From Bacillus sp. M6-12 (lineage in GTDB: Bacteria; Bacillota; Bacilli; Bacillales; DSM-1321), in NCBI RefSeq assembly GCF_002860285.1, contig NZ_PGVF01000022.1:1-60185 (forward strand): DNA of 60,185 nt, given 5' to 3'. Below, one piece after another: positions 9,518-18,713 of this stretch (its first letter is position 1; every line of letters starts with the position of its first letter). The notes beneath the pieces were generated by a model, which was not told the DNA's origin, ran no database searches, and was given only the letters and a program-made list of their open reading frames with translations. A program made the position numbers and the translations under genes.

Positions 9518-9900
9518 TTGAAGATGAAGAATACATTAATGGAAGCGCTAGGCATAGAAATTATGGAGTTGGAAAAGGGGCTGGTAACCGCAAAAATGCC
9601 TGTAGATGAAAGGACGCTCAGCCGTTTGGCTTGCTTCATGGAAGTGCTTCGGTAGCGTTGGCTGAGACTGTTTCCAGCATGGGCGGTTATGAACTAGTTA
9701 ATAAAGAAAAGGAAGCAGTTGTAGGTGTTGAGATCAACGCCAATCATGTCCCCGGGAAGAAAGACGGCTATGTTTTTGCCGAAGCAAAAGTTCTTCACCA
9801 TGGCAGAAAAACGATGGTATGGGATATCCAAATCAGGGACGAACAAGGGAAGCTCATTTCTGTTTCCAAATGCACGCTTTCGGTCTTACAAATTAAATAA
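9518..9900 (+). pseudogene. DHNA-CoA thioesterase (YuxO/MenI), frameshifted
   Basis: The first frame, from TTG 9518 (or ATG 9524), encodes KNTLMEALGIEIMELEKG and continues to PVDERTL, then hits a stop at about 9653. From 9619 another frame reads QPFGLLHGSASVALAETVSS and runs to 9900. Together they make a complete hotdog-fold thioesterase with the HG...E catalytic signature. In B. subtilis yuxO lies beside the mrp operon, as here, and the enzyme hydrolyses 1,4-dihydroxy-2-naphthoyl-CoA in menaquinone synthesis. The break is one missing base near 9617-9619, not in a homopolymer run. A sequencing error cannot be excluded. Confidence 0.85.
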
Positions 9901-9925
9901 AGGAAGGAAAGGAAAACTTTATTTG

Positions 9926-9958
9926 AAAGAGTCATCTAAAGGTGGATGGCTCTTTTCG
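9926..9958 (+). terminator. Intrinsic terminator after the thioesterase
   Basis: AAAGAGTCATC pairs with GGTGGCTCTTT-like sequence (one G-U pair), then TTTCGTTT. Confidence 0.65.
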
Positions 9959-9971
9959 TTTCAAGATTAGT

Positions 9972-10196
9972 AAGTATAACTTTTTTAACGAGTACAGATG
10001 TCTAGCTCCAGCGCCCAGCCCCGACGCACAGGATAAGGAACGCTACGGCAGCGATACATCGCACGAAACAAAGCGTCAGCTTTGTGGAGGACTTGCTAGT
10101 GCCGGCGACGCCAAAGGACGAAGGTTGTAACATGGTTTTAGTTACAACACTGGTGATCTTAGCCGTTCTTTCTCTGACCAGGGTGCCTGCGCTTTT
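9972..10196. repeat. Dispersed 3'-UTR repeat, copy 4 (long form)
   Basis: This is a full-length copy, from AAGTATAACTTTTTTAACG-AGTACAGATGTCTAGC to CCTGCGCTTTT. The interior shares about 75 bases with copy 8 (AAGGAACGCTACGGCAGCGA onward) and about 90 bases with copy 5 (GGACGAAGGTTGTAA onward). It ends five bases before the stop codon of the minus-strand FAD monooxygenase remnant. Confidence 0.85.
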
Positions 10197-10201
10197 GTTA
10201 A

Positions 10202-10978
10202 TTAGAACTCAGCATCTAGTTCAAACAGACTTTTTAGGTGATTTTGCCTTATTGCATTTGGGGTTAGCTTTAGCACCTGATTTCTTAGGGAACAAAGCAG
10301 GGGGATATCGATTTGAGCAACCTTTCCAAGAGCCCAGGATTCCTGCACAACTTTTCTTGTCCTATGGAGCCTTTGTTTCTCATACTCCATGAAGGCAATT
10401 TCATTCGAATTTGATTTTTTATAATATGGACATGGGTCAGATATTCCCCTCCAGCAGGTATAGCCTGCATAACGGAGCTGTTTATGTGGAAGAAGCTTTC
10501 GTCTAACCGCTGAAAAAATCCCGTCGCTGCCAATCATATAGTCGGTTTCTTCGCTCGTCCCATCCTCAAAATGCATAATTGCATTTTCACTGTTATGAGA
10601 AAAGTCAACCAGCTTCCTACTATAAATTATTGTATCGGGATGTAAAGCTGAGGCAAGTATCTCGGAAAGCTGGGAACGAAGTATAAAAGTGTAATTGGGT
10701 AATTGTGATTCCTGATAATTCAGGCTGGTTAAAACTTTTCCGGCTTCCGAAAAGACCGTACAATCATCCTGGGCAAATCCAGAAGCTTGGACAGATTCTT
10801 TCAGGCCAAGAAACTCTAGAGATTTCAGGGCATTTGCACTGATTACGATCCCAGCCCCCGCTGTAATTGTTTCGGGATTTCTTTCAAATACCCTGACTTT
10901 AATTCCTCTTTGCTGCAATGCTACGGCCGTACACAGGCCGCCAATTCCTCCGCCGATTATCGAAATGTGCTCCTTCAC
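10202..10978 (-). pseudogene. FAD-dependent aromatic monooxygenase with internal in-frame deletion
   Basis: The open frame is 258 residues; typical relatives of about 370-380 residues are longer. The N terminus has the FAD-binding GGGIGG motif and the family GSDGIFSAVRRKL motif. At about residue 195 it jumps from the substrate-domain YTCWRGI region straight to the C-terminal YEKQRLHRTRKVVQESW helix, omitting the GDAAH second flavin-binding motif. The reading frame is kept, but loss of that motif should abolish flavin binding. GTG start at 10978 behind GGGGGGA. It lies between a repeat copy and the mrp terminator. Confidence 0.75.
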
Positions 10979-11254
10979 AACGTGTCCCCCCTTATGCAGG
11001 CAATTAATTATAGTAATTAGTTCGATATAGTACCTTCCCGGCTGGCGTTTTTATCTGAAATAGACTTTCTTTCGATCTGAAAATTTAATATTTATGGTAA
11101 AAATATGTGCATATCTACTTCTACTATACTCGTTTTGCAAAGTCCAAAAAGTGAAATGTTCATGAATTTTACTTTCTAAAATAAGCATAAGTTAATTTAT
11201 ATTTTGTAACACTTTACAGATCTCCTGCAGGCAGTTTGAAGGGAATGACAAAAG

Positions 11255-11283
11255 AAAAACTGCCAGCCCGTAGGCCAGCAGCT
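11255..11283 (-). terminator. Terminator of the mrp operon
   Basis: On the minus strand a stem of about nine pairs with two G-U pairs (CTGCTGGCC with GGCTGGCAG) is followed by TTTTTCTTTT. The rest of 10979-11254 is AT-rich and shows no gene. Confidence 0.7.
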
Positions 11284-11318
11284 AAAATAAATATAAAACT
11301 ATAACCCATAAACAGTTT

Positions 11319-11678
11319 TTACTTTTCGATTTGGCGCTGTGAATTTTTGCCTTTTAAATCATCCTGAACGCTTTTCTCCCACAGTGCTACTCCGTTATTA
11401 TAGGCGGCCCTGCTTATCAAATGTCCGGCAACTGGGGCGGTCATAAAGATGAATACAATGCCTAAGATAACTCGGGAGTTAAAGTGCCCATGTTCGGCCC
11501 AAAAGTAAAGGAAAGCTCCTAGCAGGATACTCATCACCCCAAGCGTAGCACTTTTGGAGGCAGCATGATTCCTAGTGTAAACATCGGGCAGCCTGATCAG
11601 GCCAAATGCGGTAACAAGGCTTAGGAAGGCTCCAAATAAAATCAAGATTGCGGCTATACCTTTAACGATTTCGGTCAT
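11319..11678 (-). CDS. mrpG: Mrp Na+/H+ antiporter subunit G
   Basis: This 119-residue protein has three membrane segments and the family motif GLIRLPDVYTRNHAASKSATLG after the first. MrpG is the last subunit of the seven-protein Mrp complex, which exchanges Na+ for H+ and supports pH and sodium homeostasis. It overlaps mrpF by 17 bases, so translation is probably coupled. The charged C-terminal 20 residues are cytosolic. Confidence 0.93.
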   Translation of the reverse strand: MTEIVKGIAAILILFGAFLSLVTAFGLIRLPDVYTRNHAASKSATLGVMSILLGAFLYFWAEHGHFNSRVILGIVFIFMTAPVAGHLISRAAYNNGVALWEKSVQDDLKGKNSQRQIEK

Positions 11679-11946
11679 GCTCGATTATTTCCCCTTTCTC
11701 TATAAATTTTGAGAAGGCTACTGTACCGATAAAGGCTAATATTCCAACGAGCAGGATAACTTCCAGAAAGGCACTTGTATCAAGGAGAATCGAAATAAGG
11801 GCTACAATTGCTACTAAATTGATTCCCATCGCATCCAGGGCGATAACACGATCCGCTGTTGAAGGTCCTTTGATTACCCGGTAAATAAGGCCGAACATGG
11901 AGAGCGAAATACAAAGTAGACTAATTCGCACGATCATCTCGAACAT
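11662..11946 (-). CDS. mrpF: Mrp antiporter subunit F
   Basis: The 94-residue, three-span membrane protein carries the MrpF core YRVIKGPSTADRVIALDAMG after the first helix. The genes on either side are mrpG and mrpE, with overlapping ends. In B. subtilis MrpF has been linked to bile acid and Na+ efflux as part of the complex. Confidence 0.93.
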   Translation of the reverse strand: MFEMIVRISLLCISLSMFGLIYRVIKGPSTADRVIALDAMGINLVAIVALISILLDTSAFLEVILLVGILAFIGTVAFSKFIEKGEIIEHDRNR

Positions 11947-12422
11947 CAGCGGCTCACCTCCAGGATCGCATTTTCAAAACTATCTTTAATACCTTGAATC
12001 ACATCTTCTGCATCCTCTATATCCATGGCGTGAATATAGAGAGTTTTATTATCATCCGAAACATCAACAACCAGAGTGCCGGGGGTAAGCGTGATTAAAT
12101 TCGCCAGAACTGTTATTTCCCAATCCTTCTCCAGGACGGTCTGCATGGCGAAGATTCCGGGCCGAATATCTAATTTTGGCTTTAATACAACTTTTAAAAC
12201 AGCGATATTCGATAAAAACAGTTCCCTGTGAAAGATCACGATGAGCCTGATAATCGCATAAACCCGAAATAAATAAAATCTGCCGCTAAAGTAGTTCCTG
12301 AAGGCAAATAAAATTAAAAGGCCTAGAAAATAGCCGACAAAGAAAGCCGAACTAGAGTAGGAGGTCTTCAGGAACATCCACGTATAAGCGAGAATAACGT
12401 TTAACAAAATCTGAAAAGCCAT
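11946..12422 (-). CDS. mrpE: Mrp antiporter subunit E
   Basis: This 158-residue protein has two N-terminal membrane spans and a cytosolic C-terminal domain with the family TLTPGTLVVDVSDD motif. It shares one base with mrpD upstream and abuts mrpF downstream, consistent with tight translational coupling for fixed stoichiometry. Confidence 0.93.
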   Translation of the reverse strand: MAFQILLNVILAYTWMFLKTSYSSSAFFVGYFLGLLILFAFRNYFSGRFYLFRVYAIIRLIVIFHRELFLSNIAVLKVVLKPKLDIRPGIFAMQTVLEKDWEITVLANLITLTPGTLVVDVSDDNKTLYIHAMDIEDAEDVIQGIKDSFENAILEVSR

Positions 12423-13909
12423 TATCCCTCCTCCTTTAGCACTGCATCAATATAAATTTGCGGGTCAAGAAGGGGTTCTGTTCCCTGGATGATAAAAGGA
12501 TATACAAATTCGGTTCCAATACCATACAAAATTGAAACAGCAACCAATAATATAGCAGGAGTTAAAAGTTTTGTTACATGGATGTGAGAAGGCGGGGAGT
12601 AAGTTTTTTCTTTTCCCCAGAACCCGTAAATGAAAATCCGTATGATTGAATATAAAACCAGCAAACTGGAAACTAGAACAACTGCCATTCCGATAAAAGC
12701 TCCTTTTTCTGCGGCTCCCTGCAAGATTAGCAGCTTTCCTGCAAATCCGCTAAATGGGGGAATACCGGCAAGCGAAATGGCTGCCAGAAAAAAGGTCCAG
12801 CCAAGTACAGGATATATTCTAATTAGCCCGCCCATCTCCCGCAAGCTGCTGGTTCCGGTTATCTTCATCATGATGCCGACGAGGAGAAATAGCGCTGCTT
12901 TAATAATCATATCGTGGATTAAATAGAACAGGGAACCGGACAAACCATCCTGATTCATCAAAGAAATTCCAAATGCAATGACACCTACTGCAATGACGAT
13001 ATTGTAAATAATGATTTTTTTAATATCCCAGTAAGCGATAGCCCCTATCACTCCAACTATAATAGTGAGAATCGCCAGGATTGCCAGCAGCTCATGTGTA
13101 TAGCCCTGCTTATGAGGAAACATAAGTGTATAAGTCCTCAGGATGGAATAAATGCCCACCTTGGTTAGCAACGCCCCAAATAAGGCGAGAACCGGTATCG
13201 GAGCAGCATAATACGAACCTGGCAGCCAATAAAACAGCGGAAAGATGGCTCCTTTTAATCCAAAAACGACAAGGAACAGCACGGCAATAACAGTGAGGAT
13301 CCCTGGCTGGCCCGCTTCACTGATCCTTCTTCCAATGTCCGCCATGTTTAGTGTGCCGACAATAGAATATAAATAGGCAACGGTGATTACGAACAATGCT
13401 GAAGAAATCACATTGACCAATATATATTTTAAAGATTCCTGCAGCTGCGCTTTCGTGCCGCCTAATACCAAAAGCACATAGGATGCCATCAGCATTACTT
13501 CGAAAAATACAAACAAGTTGAAGATATCACCTGTCAGAAAGGCTCCATTTACCCCAACCAATAAAAATTGAAAAATGGAATAGAAATAAAACTTTTCCCG
13601 CTCCTGGCCGATTCCGCGGAAGGAGTACAGCAATACAGCAGTCCCTACCAGGCTTGTCGTAAGCACCAAAAGGGCCGCTAGCATGTCAGCGACGATGACA
13701 ATTCCAAAGGGTGCTTTCCAGCTGCCTACTTGAAGGGCCTGAATGCCAGTTTTAGATATGTATTGTACCAAAAATAATGCTGCTGCAACTCCGCACAAGG
13801 AAGATAAGAGTGAAATTCCTTTTTGAATCCCCGTTTTTTTAGCAAAGAATATCAAAACTACACCTGTTATTAGAGGCAGTAGAACAGGCAGGAAGACAAT
13901 ATTATTCAT
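12422..13909 (-). CDS. mrpD: Mrp antiporter subunit D (NuoN/NuoM-like)
   Basis: The 495-residue protein has about 14 membrane helices and belongs to the proton-translocating family shared with respiratory complex I (NuoL/M/N). The conserved helix residues appear in [17 protein letters not shown] (Glu in the membrane, about residue 137) and [16 protein letters not shown] (Lys about 219). These charged residues form the proton path. It overlaps mrpC by 8 bases. Confidence 0.95.
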   Translation of the reverse strand: MNNIVFLPVLLPLITGVVLIFFAKKTGIQKGISLLSSLCGVAAALFLVQYISKTGIQALQVGSWKAPFGIVIVADMLAALLVLTTSLVGTAVLLYSFRGIGQEREKFYFYSIFQFLLVGVNGAFLTGDIFNLFVFFEVMLMASYVLLVLGGTKAQLQESLKYILVNVISSALFVITVAYLYSIVGTLNMADIGRRISEAGQPGILTVIAVLFLVVFGLKGAIFPLFYWLPGSYYAAPIPVLALFGALLTKVGIYSILRTYTLMFPHKQGYTHELLAILAILTIIVGVIGAIAYWDIKKIIIYNIVIAVGVIAFGISLMNQDGLSGSLFYLIHDMIIKAALFLLVGIMMKITGTSSLREMGGLIRIYPVLGWTFFLAAISLAGIPPFSGFAGKLLILQGAAEKGAFIGMAVVLVSSLLVLYSIIRIFIYGFWGKEKTYSPPSHIHVTKLLTPAILLVAVSILYGIGTEFVYPFIIQGTEPLLDPQIYIDAVLKEEG

Positions 13910-14243
13910 TAGCTTCGTTTCCTCTCAAATGATCCATGTTGTCTGTCCCCAATTCCTGGTATGTTCTATAGGCAAGAACCAGGAATAAGGAAGTAACCCC
14001 AAAACTGATAACGATCGCTGTAAGGATCAAAGCCTGAGGCAATGGATCAACATATGATTCAGCATGTTCTCCAAGCAATGGAACTGCGCCTCTTTTTAAA
14101 CCGCCCATCGTCAATATGAGCAGATGTGCCCCATGGCTTAATAAGCCTGTTCCGATGATTATCCGCAAAATACTTTTTGAAAGCATAAGATATGTAGCAC
14201 AGGTAAATAAGATTCCAATAACAATGGCCATTAGTATTTCCAT
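13902..14243 (-). CDS. mrpC: Mrp antiporter subunit C (NuoK-like)
   Basis: This 113-residue, three-helix protein is homologous to complex I subunit Nuo[21 protein letters not shown] and the [15 protein letters not shown] motif are typical. Its ATG at 14243 overlaps the mrpB stop codon by one base. Confidence 0.94.
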   Translation of the reverse strand: MEILMAIVIGILFTCATYLMLSKSILRIIIGTGLLSHGAHLLILTMGGLKRGAVPLLGEHAESYVDPLPQALILTAIVISFGVTSLFLVLAYRTYQELGTDNMDHLRGNEANE

Positions 14244-14665
14244 TATTCACTCTCCCCTATCGTCTGAATAATGGTCATCGTGACGCCAATAACCACCAGA
14301 TAAACTCCTAAATCAAATAAGACAGCTGTATGCAATGTTGTTTTTCCAAGAACAGGAAAATTAAAATCACTGAAGGCGTGCGTCATAAGAGGAGCATCAA
14401 ACAGCCATGACCCGGCAACGGTTGATACGGATATCAGCAATCCGCAAGCGATCATTATTTTGTAATCGATCGGCAGCAGGCCGGCTACCGTTTTTAAATC
14501 ATAAGCCAGCAGCAGCAGCACTACCGCGCAGGATGTCATCAATCCGCCAACAAAGCCGCCACCGGGTGAATAATGCCCTCCCAAAAATATCGAAATGGAA
14601 AACAGGATGATTACGAAGGCAGCAACCTTGGTTACGGTTTGAAGGATTAAATCATTTGTTTTCAT
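14243..14665 (-). CDS. mrpB: Mrp antiporter subunit B
   Basis: The 140-residue, four-span protein has the MrpB signature [15 protein letters not shown] near residue 28. It overlaps the end of mrpA by 14 bases, so ribosomes probably re-initiate. Confidence 0.94.
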   Translation of the reverse strand: MKTNDLILQTVTKVAAFVIILFSISIFLGGHYSPGGGFVGGLMTSCAVVLLLLAYDLKTVAGLLPIDYKIMIACGLLISVSTVAGSWLFDAPLMTHAFSDFNFPVLGKTTLHTAVLFDLGVYLVVIGVTMTIIQTIGESE

Positions 14666-17063
14666 CCGCTTCCTCCCCCCTTGTCATACGAAGCTTAATC
14701 AACGAATAAATGCCGATTGCTGCTATTCCCAGCACCGTGATTTCAAACATTGTATCCAATCCGCGGAAGTCCACCAGGATGACATTGACAACATTTTTTC
14801 CGCCAGCTTCCTCGTAGGCATTCTCAATATAGTAACTTGCAATAGAATCAAACAGTTTATTGCTGTGGGCTGAAAGGGCAATTAATGCCACAATTGTACC
14901 CACGCCTATCGAAACCAAAGCATTGTTAAACTTAAACCTCAGCCGCTCTTCTTTTAGGTTCATTTTCGGCAAGTGATAGAAACACAGCAGGAATAACGCT
15001 ACTGATATGGTTTCAATAATCAGCTGGGTTAACGCAAGATCGGGTGCCCGGAAAAAAACATAAAATAATGACACCGTATAGCCCACTGCCCCAAGCAGGA
15101 TTATTGAGGTTAACCGGGACTTAACAAACAAAATAAACACTGAGCCAATCGCTATGATAATGGCGAGAATCAGCTCGTACATACGAATTGGAGCAGTATT
15201 GCCAAGATTAAGCTTAAACGCATCCAGCCAATACAGCGTAAAGCCCAGTGAAATAATGAAGAACAAAAAGATATAAACCAGATAGCTTCGGATAAAGCCA
15301 GTCATGAACAAACGGGTAATCCATCTTGAAGCCTGTTCAGCCAGGTCAACCGATTTATCGTATAAATGATTTAATGACATCGACTCAGGCAATAAAGAAT
15401 AAACTTTTTTCCATCTGAGAAGCGTTACATAGAGCAGGATGCCAAGCGTAATTACTCCAATTGTCATAAACAGTTCGGGCGTAAATCCATGCCAGAAACC
15501 GATGTGAACATGAAATTCCCCATTAAGCAGGGAGGGAACAATGGAAGCTACTGCGGGCTCAATAAGTGTTCCCGACAAAAGGTTAGGGAAGATGCCAAAA
15601 ATAATGACCAATGAAGCTAGTATAACTGGAGAAATCAGCATGCCCAAAGGAGCTTCATGCGGTGTTCTTTCCAATTTCTCCGGCTGATGCTTTCCTCCAA
15701 AAACATTAAATACAACAATCATGCTGTAAACAAAAGTAAAGATGCTTCCGATCCAGGCAAGGACAGGAAACAGGACTCCCCAAGTGTCAAGGTTAAAAAT
15801 GTCCATGTTCAGAACATTAACCATGCCTGTGAAAAAAATCTCCTTACTTAAAAATCCATTGAACGGAGGAAGCCCTGCCATTGAAAATGCGCCAATGGCC
15901 GCGATGGTAAATGTAATCGGCATAAATGCCATCAGTCCGCCAAGCTTTCGGATATCCCTTGAACCGGTCTCATGATCAATTATCCCAACTACCATAAACA
16001 AGCTTCCCTTAAAGGTGGCATGATTAATTAAATGGAATACGGCGGCTACAGTGGCAACCATATATACATTTTCACCGATCGAATCATAGTGAAGGGCAGC
16101 AGCACCTACTCCCAGCAACGACATTATCAAACCGAGCTGACTGACTGTGGAGAAAGCCAGAATGCCTTTCAAATCGGTTTGCTTTACTGCAGAGAAGGAT
16201 CCCCAGAAAAGTGTGACAATACCGAAAGAAGCGATCAGCCATAACCATACTCCTGATTCTGCAAATACAGGGCTCATTCTTGCAACAAGATATATCCCCG
16301 CTTTAACCATTGTTGCAGAATGCAGATAGGCGCTTACTGGGGTAGGGGCTTCCATCGCATCAGGCAGCCAGATATGAAAAGGGAACTGTGCTGACTTGGT
16401 AAAAGCACCAAGAAGGATAAGCAGAAGTGCAGGCAGGAACAAAGCTTGGCCATATAGGGTATCAGCTTGTCCAATTAGTTCGCGAATACTGAAGGTGCCT
16501 CCCATGATAAAGAGGAGTACAAAGCCTCCCAGCATCCCTAATCCGCCCAAAACGGTTATGAGCAATGATTTTTGTGCACCGTAGCGGGACCGTTCTCGGT
16601 GATGCCAATAGCCAATCAGCAAAAAGGAGGATAGGCTGGTAAACTCCCAAAATGTGTAGAGTACAATCAAATTATCAGATAAAACAACGCCAAGCATTGC
16701 GCCCATGAATAAAAGCAGGTAGGTATAAAAACTGCCCAGCTGTTCTTTATCCTTTGATAAATAAAAAATGGAATATAGAATGACAAGGGATCCGATTCCG
16801 GTAATCAGCAAAGCAAAAAGCAAGCCCAATCCATCGACATAAACATCGAAGCTTATATCCAGGGAAGGAATCCAGGCAAAACTTTTGGTAATCGTTTCTC
16901 CCTTTTGGGTAACAGGCATGAGGCGGAAAAAGTATGTAAAAAGAATAATAGGCAATCCAAGCACAAACCAACCTGTATGTACGCTGCGGATATGCTTATA
17001 TAAAATTGGAATTGCAATAGCAAGCAGAAAAGGCGAAAAAATAGCCAGGTGCAATAAAGACAT
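14652..17063 (-). CDS. mrpA: Mrp antiporter subunit A (NuoL-like, with MrpB-like C terminus)
   Basis: This 803-residue protein is the largest subunit. The N-terminal about 500 residues form the NuoL-type proton channel (LYTFWEFTSLSSFLLIGYW with the membrane Glu; GAFTKSAQFPFHIWLPDAMEAP with the key Lys), and the C-terminal 250 residues resemble MbhD/MbhE-type subunits. It heads the operon; the seven genes keep the A-B-C-D-E-F-G order of B. subtilis, all overlapping or abutting. ATG at 17063 behind GGGGGGATT. The 17064-17302 gap before it holds AT-rich promoter-like sequence but no convincing motif. Confidence 0.96.
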   Translation of the reverse strand: MSLLHLAIFSPFLLAIAIPILYKHIRSVHTGWFVLGLPIILFTYFFRLMPVTQKGETITKSFAWIPSLDISFDVYVDGLGLLFALLITGIGSLVILYSIFYLSKDKEQLGSFYTYLLLFMGAMLGVVLSDNLIVLYTFWEFTSLSSFLLIGYWHHRERSRYGAQKSLLITVLGGLGMLGGFVLLFIMGGTFSIRELIGQADTLYGQALFLPALLLILLGAFTKSAQFPFHIWLPDAMEAPTPVSAYLHSATMVKAGIYLVARMSPVFAESGVWLWLIASFGIVTLFWGSFSAVKQTDLKGILAFSTVSQLGLIMSLLGVGAAALHYDSIGENVYMVATVAAVFHLINHATFKGSLFMVVGIIDHETGSRDIRKLGGLMAFMPITFTIAAIGAFSMAGLPPFNGFLSKEIFFTGMVNVLNMDIFNLDTWGVLFPVLAWIGSIFTFVYSMIVVFNVFGGKHQPEKLERTPHEAPLGMLISPVILASLVIIFGIFPNLLSGTLIEPAVASIVPSLLNGEFHVHIGFWHGFTPELFMTIGVITLGILLYVTLLRWKKVYSLLPESMSLNHLYDKSVDLAEQASRWITRLFMTGFIRSYLVYIFLFFIISLGFTLYWLDAFKLNLGNTAPIRMYELILAIIIAIGSVFILFVKSRLTSIILLGAVGYTVSLFYVFFRAPDLALTQLIIETISVALFLLCFYHLPKMNLKEERLRFKFNNALVSIGVGTIVALIALSAHSNKLFDSIASYYIENAYEEAGGKNVVNVILVDFRGLDTMFEITVLGIAAIGIYSLIKLRMTRGEEADENK

Positions 17064-17302
17064 GTAATCCCCCCATCATTATTTTTAATAATTAATGCAA
17101 AACTATGCCAAAACAAAAAAAGCCATAAAACATTAAAAGTCTTGTAATAGATAACATATACACAGATTCCTTACAAAAAATTATAACGTAATTTTAACTT
17201 GCTTGCATTGGTTTGGATTAGAGATTTTTTATATTTTCAGAAAAATATTCTGGGTATGACTTCCTTTTTTTTCAGAAAGACTAAAAAAAGGAAGGTGATC
17301 AT

Positions 17303-17551
17303 ATGGTCAGGAAAAAAGCAATCGCCTGCAGCGGCATCTTTTTCTTTCTATTCATTGGTGCCTGGATAATAAATGAGGGAAGTAAAAGAGAATATATCAA
17401 TTTTAATCATAGAGAAGCGCCAGTATCGGTATATGACGTCTCAGATCCGCTGATCAGGCCCGTACAAGAAGGACATCTTGATAAAACAACGCAATGGAAC
17501 TTCAAACCAAGGGAATATATCCAAATCCGCAAACTGGACAAAGAAATGTGA
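17303..17551 (+). CDS. Small membrane-anchored or secreted protein, unknown
   Basis: The 82-residue product has a basic start, one hydrophobic segment (residues 9-23) and a hydrophilic remainder rich in charged residues. It looks like a signal-anchor protein facing outward. RBS AAGGAAGGTGATC precedes the ATG. No family is recognised. It is immediately upstream of the Ser/Asp-rich cluster and could belong with it. Confidence 0.65.
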   Translation: MVRKKAIACSGIFFFLFIGAWIINEGSKREYINFNHREAPVSVYDVSDPLIRPVQEGHLDKTTQWNFKPREYIQIRKLDKEM

Positions 17552-17630
17552 AGGTGAATATCGCCCAAATGGAGCCTGTCTAAAAATCCGCTGTTTCATC
17601 AGTCAGTTTGTCTAAGCTTATTTTTCTGCC

Positions 17631-17651
17631 CTGAATATACTGCTCATAACT
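17631..17651 (+). promoter_or_regulatory. Shared upstream motif, copy 1
   Basis: TGAATATACTGCTCATAACT lies 22 bases before the start codon of the first Ser/Asp-rich gene and recurs with one change at 18301-18320 before its paralogue. CATAACT resembles the -10 of sporulation sigma factors (sigma-E/sigma-K type CATA), but no clear -35 is seen. The role as promoter is inference. Confidence 0.4.
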
Positions 17652-17672
17652 CAAATGAAGGGAGAAAGATAA

Positions 17673-18014
17673 ATGGGTAAAGTATGGTTTCCAAATGGCG
17701 GAAAAGGCTACGGAAATGGATATAACGGCGGCAATGGAGGGTCTTCCAGAAGTGATTCTGAAAGCGATTCCCGCTCCGATGTGGACTTTGAAATAGACAA
17801 CGATACAAGAAGCGACAGTGAAGTTGATAGTGAAAATGATGTAAAAAACTCTACCAGGAACGTCAATGTTGCTAAACTGTCAGACAGCGGCAACGCCAAA
17901 ATTGAACTGGACATCAATGTAGATTCTGATTCCAGAGCGAGAGTCCGTTCCCGTGCTGAATCTGATTCAGATCAAGAACAGGATCAAGAACAAGATCAAA
18001 GATTTGAAGATTAA
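17673..18014 (+). CDS. Ser/Asp-rich acidic low-complexity protein, paralogue 1
   Basis: This 113-residue protein has a Gly/Asn-rich N terminus (GGKGYGNGYNGGNGG), a long Ser-Asp repeat segment, a central NSTRNVNVAKLSDSGNAK segment, and a C-terminal tail of Gln-Glu-Asp repeats. The Ser-Asp and QD/QE repeats suggest a disordered, strongly acidic, perhaps phase-forming or surface-coating protein. It is about 70% identical by eye to the gene at 18342 from residue 28 onward. There is no signal peptide or membrane span. A spore-surface role would be an inference from composition and from its sigma-E/K-like upstream motif. Confidence 0.75.
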   Translation: MGKVWFPNGGKGYGNGYNGGNGGSSRSDSESDSRSDVDFEIDNDTRSDSEVDSENDVKNSTRNVNVAKLSDSGNAKIELDINVDSDSRARVRSRAESDSDQEQDQEQDQRFED

Positions 18015-18022
18015 TTTTAAAG

Positions 18023-18062
18023 CGGAGCATGGGGAAGCCACCCATACTCCGTTTAATTTTTC
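18023..18062 (+). terminator. Intrinsic terminator
   Basis: CGGAGCATGGG pairs with CCCATACTCCG, followed by TTTAATTTTT. Confidence 0.75.
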
Positions 18063-18071
18063 ACTGAAGAA

Positions 18072-18247
18072 AATGCCACTGGACGAAGGTTGTAATACGG
18101 TTTAAGACACTGGCGACCTTAACCGTTCTTTCTCTGTCAGGAAGTTCTGGCGTCGACGTTTGACTCAGGACGGAGGTTGCAACGGCTTTATGTACAACCC
18201 TGCCAGATCTTAGTCGGAGTTCCTTTTGTCAGGGAGCCTGCGCTTTT
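18072..18247. repeat. Dispersed 3'-UTR repeat, copy 5 (two interior units)
   Basis: The interior unit GGACGAAGGTTGTAA...CCGTTCTTTCTCTG of copy 4 occurs here twice in diverged form, and the block ends with AGCCTGCGCTTTT. The left end is missing. It sits between the two Ser/Asp-rich paralogues and has no minus-strand gene at its right end. Confidence 0.7.
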
Positions 18248-18300
18248 CGATAAATTCCACGTTTGCCCTGGTGTGTTTGTCCATTCTCCTTCCTAAATCA

Positions 18301-18320
18301 TGAATATACTACTCATAACT
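18301..18320 (+). promoter_or_regulatory. Shared upstream motif, copy 2
   Basis: TGAATATACTACTCATAACT matches the motif before the first paralogue at 19 of 20 positions, and lies 22 bases before the start codon. This is the same distance as in copy 1, which supports a functional promoter or leader element. Confidence 0.4.
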
Positions 18321-18341
18321 AAGGAGAAGGGAGAGATTGTA

Positions 18342-18647
18342 ATGGGAATTAATGATTGGTTTTCCCGCGGCGGCAGAAGCCGTTCCGAGTCAGATTCCGA
18401 TAGCAGGTCTGATGTAGATTTTGATATTGATAACGATGTTAGAAGCGACAGTGATGTTGACAGCGAGAATGATGTCAAAAACTCTACACGCAATACTAAT
18501 ATTGCAAAAATCACTGACAGCGGTAACTCTAAAATAGACCTAAACATCGATGTGGATTCTGATTCAATTGCCAGAGTTCGTTCAAGATCAGACTCTGAAT
18601 CCGATCAAGATCAGGACCAGGATCAAAGACAGGAATTTGAAGACTAA
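18342..18647 (+). CDS. Ser/Asp-rich acidic low-complexity protein, paralogue 2
   Basis: The 101-residue product has a short basic/Gly start (MGINDWFSRGGRSR) instead of the Gly/Asn segment of its paralogue, then the same Ser-Asp repeats, the NSTRNTNIAKITDSGNSK block and the QDQDQ tail. The duplication is clear because differences are scattered conservative changes. I chose ATG 18342 behind AAGGGAGAG; the frame opens earlier at 18300 through the shared motif, which is unlikely to be coding. Confidence 0.75.
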   Translation: MGINDWFSRGGRSRSESDSDSRSDVDFDIDNDVRSDSDVDSENDVKNSTRNTNIAKITDSGNSKIDLNIDVDSDSIARVRSRSDSESDQDQDQDQRQEFED

Positions 18648-18655
18648 TTATTCTT

Positions 18656-18687
18656 GGCGGAATCTGGAGGTTCTCCTATTCCGCCTA
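18656..18687 (+). terminator. Terminator-like hairpin
   Basis: GGCGGAAT pairs with ATTCCGCC around a loop that itself pairs (GGAG/CTCC). The T tract is poor. Confidence 0.5.
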
Positions 18688-18713
18688 TTCTATAAAGATA
18701 GAGAGTGAACATT

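Noticed and set aside
17560..17660. Phage attachment site or transposon boundary near the Ser/Asp-rich cluster
   Set aside because: No integrase, no target-site duplication and no tRNA; the cluster has the same codon style as its surroundings.
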